From the NCBI GenBank assembly GCA_964251965.1, contig CAXULQ010000005.1:186001-250000 (forward strand): DNA of 64,000 nt, read 5' to 3'. The position numbers were made by a program, and so were the translations under genes. The notes below the pieces were generated by a model. The model had not been told where the DNA came from. It saw only the letters and a program-made list of their open reading frames with translations, and did not search any database. This stretch comes from Mucilaginibacter_A sp964251965. GTDB lineage: Bacteria > Bacteroidota > Bacteroidia > Sphingobacteriales > Sphingobacteriaceae. Numbering within the stretch: the first letter of the stretch is position 1; every line of letters starts with the position of its first letter. Below are positions 62,673 through 64,000 of this stretch, one piece after another.

Positions 62673-63575
62673 TTAGGTTAAGGATTTAATGTTTTTGTAA
62701 ACTTGGTAGACTTCCGCGTTATAACTGTTGATAAGGGTTATAATATTTTTGGACGTTAGTTTCTGTGATTTTTTAAGCTCTACAACAACTGCATGATGCC
62801 CTTTTTTTATTTTCTCCAAACCTTTTACAATCTGTTCCAGTTGTTCCTGGCTTTTGCTAAGAACAGTACGTTCCTGCGAGTAATCTTTTAAAAGGTCTAT
62901 TTTTTTATCTAAACTTATATCGGGATTGATCAAGGCCGTCCTGTACTTTGTTTGTAAAAGCCCTTTGTCAATATTGATGTTCGGCACCAGCGTTTTTGTA
63001 ATAATGGTCTGTAAGGTGCTAATGCTGATTGACACGCTATCATCATAGGTAGTCATTATCTCTTTCAATTTCTTTTGACGGTAAGACCTCGTTATTTCAT
63101 CCGTGAATGTTTTTGTAATTCCTGAAACCGCATCTACTTGTTTATCGTCTGTTATGCCGACGTGTTTCTTTAAAGTAGTATCAGATTTTAATTTATTTGT
63201 TATTGCATCGAAATTGTAATCAACCAGGGTTTTGTCCGATAACTTTGACAGGCCCTGAAAGTAGGCGGAAATACCAGTTACATATAAACTTATAACATCG
63301 TCTGTTTTTTTGGCCAGATTTAACTGGCTTGTGTCGATCACGGCTTTGGGGAAGCCTATTACATTACGAGATTGGGTTGGGAAATCATAATCCGACTGTG
63401 TCAAAGTGTATTTATAGTAGCTATTTGAAAAGTTATAGCCGACGTCATTATAGCTAATAACGGTCTTATTGGCAGTGGAAGAAAAACTGTTTATCTGCTT
63501 TAGATCAGCACAGCTACTGGCGATTAAAACTGCCGACAGTAGAAACGGCACGATCAGGTTGCGACTGGATAACAT
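62673..63575 (-). CDS. Lipoprotein with long helical region, first gene of membrane operon
   Basis: 300 residues with a lipobox (VLIASSC, Cys about 22). The mature part is helical with many Lys/Asp/Ser, and the C-terminal part (KSQEQLEQIVKGLEKIKKGH) is a coiled coil. No family is recognised. The set lipoprotein, small helical protein and membrane protein has 6 and 51 bp gaps, so one transcript. Not obviously linked to the Fic gene 97 bp away. Confidence 0.6.
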   Translation of the reverse strand: MLSSRNLIVPFLLSAVLIASSCADLKQINSFSSTANKTVISYNDVGYNFSNSYYKYTLTQSDYDFPTQSRNVIGFPKAVIDTSQLNLAKKTDDVISLYVTGISAYFQGLSKLSDKTLVDYNFDAITNKLKSDTTLKKHVGITDDKQVDAVSGITKTFTDEITRSYRQKKLKEIMTTYDDSVSISISTLQTIITKTLVPNINIDKGLLQTKYRTALINPDISLDKKIDLLKDYSQERTVLSKSQEQLEQIVKGLEKIKKGHHAVVVELKKSQKLTSKNIITLINSYNAEVYQVYKNIKSLT

Positions 63576-63717
63576 AGGTTAGTTTGGTTTAAATTAAGTT
63601 TGGCTTTTCATTAAATTGAGGGACGGTTATCTAATTATCTCTGCGATAAATTCTGATTTTAAACAATTGAAATACAATTTTTACTGAGGCTAAATTAGTG
63701 CCACGCGAGAGGAGTTG

Positions 63718-63759
63718 ATAGCGTAAAAACACCCTTTTTTAAAGGTGTTTTTACGCTAT
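63718..63759. terminator. Perfect 16-bp inverted repeat, terminator-like
   Basis: ATAGCGTAAAAACACC faces GGTGTTTTTACGCTAT across a 10-nt AT-rich spacer. The remainder of the gap, 63576-64000, has no gene; nothing else supportable is seen to the window end. Confidence 0.65.
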
Positions 63760-64000
63760 TTATCAATATAGTAGAGCTTACCCATTACTATCTGAGCTTC
63801 TTTATTCACTTAAAGTTACAACCGCCCGCGACGTAAGTAGCGCGCTTATAGACTCGTCGTTCTAATGTCGGCGATGCACCACTCGTGGCCTTGCCAACTA
63901 ATCTGGTTCCAAAGCATCATACCCATCCTGGTCTTCTTTGCATCAACATGAAAAAGCATTTAACAAGAGTATTTCGCTTTTACCAAAATCCTACCACACG

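Overview
The window comes from a Bacteroidota genome, most likely Sphingobacteriaceae (Mucilaginibacter/Pedobacter-like). Pointers are the SusC/SusD pair, the GH92 glycosidase, weak ribosome binding sites with TTG/TAnnTTTG-like promoters, and the AT-rich coding. The genus is an inference.

Layout. (1) About 1-20.6 kb is chromosome-like: a SusCD/GH92 locus with secreted phosphoesterases, a glycerophosphodiesterase, a di-heme peroxidase, a PiT phosphate transporter and a universal stress protein. The theme is scavenging of phosphorylated glycoconjugates. Intergenic regions here carry at least four copies of an unnamed, roughly 75-87 bp inverted-repeat element. (2) 20.7-23.6 kb is the scar of a mobile element: a frameshifted mobilisation gene, a large serine recombinase with a small overlapping partner ORF, and a tRNA-3'-end-like site with a terminator. 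(3) 23.6-29 kb is a degraded stretch followed by a two-component system. (4) 29.03-40.53 kb is an approximately 11.5-kb island bounded by 34-nt imperfect direct repeats (30/34 identical) that look like a tRNA 3' end, each followed by a terminator. It holds a SLOG-channel-RyR protein, two STAND (NB-ARC/TPR) proteins, a TIR protein and a divergent TIR-STING gene with no recognisable cyclic-nucleotide synthase. (5) 40.8-45.5 kb is accessory DNA: a frameshifted DUF4430 gene, a permuted tRNA-Asn-like sequence, a duplicated zinc-finger protein, and a modification-domain/IrrE/PIN operon. (6) 45.7-60.9 kb is a mobilisable element with a MobF relaxase and coupling protein but no secretion genes. Its AT-rich cargo is SGNH hydrolase, membrane protein and GDPD, followed by ArdC, a degenerate primase and Fic. 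(7) 61-63.6 kb is an unrecognised membrane/lipoprotein operon.

The most exciting observation is in the island. The DNA between the two STAND loci contains relics showing that a whole module was once present twice: SLOG channel, STAND receptor, and a shared promoter facing a TIR-STING. In the left copy a TIR-STING fragment survives upstream of the intact DUF4062-like STAND gene. In the right copy the start of a DUF4062-like gene survives upstream of the TIR gene, and a SLOG fragment lies downstream of the second STAND gene. TIR-STING therefore appears to be a fixed partner of a STAND/SLOG-channel system rather than of a CBASS cyclase. This is a candidate undescribed anti-phage or abortive-infection system.
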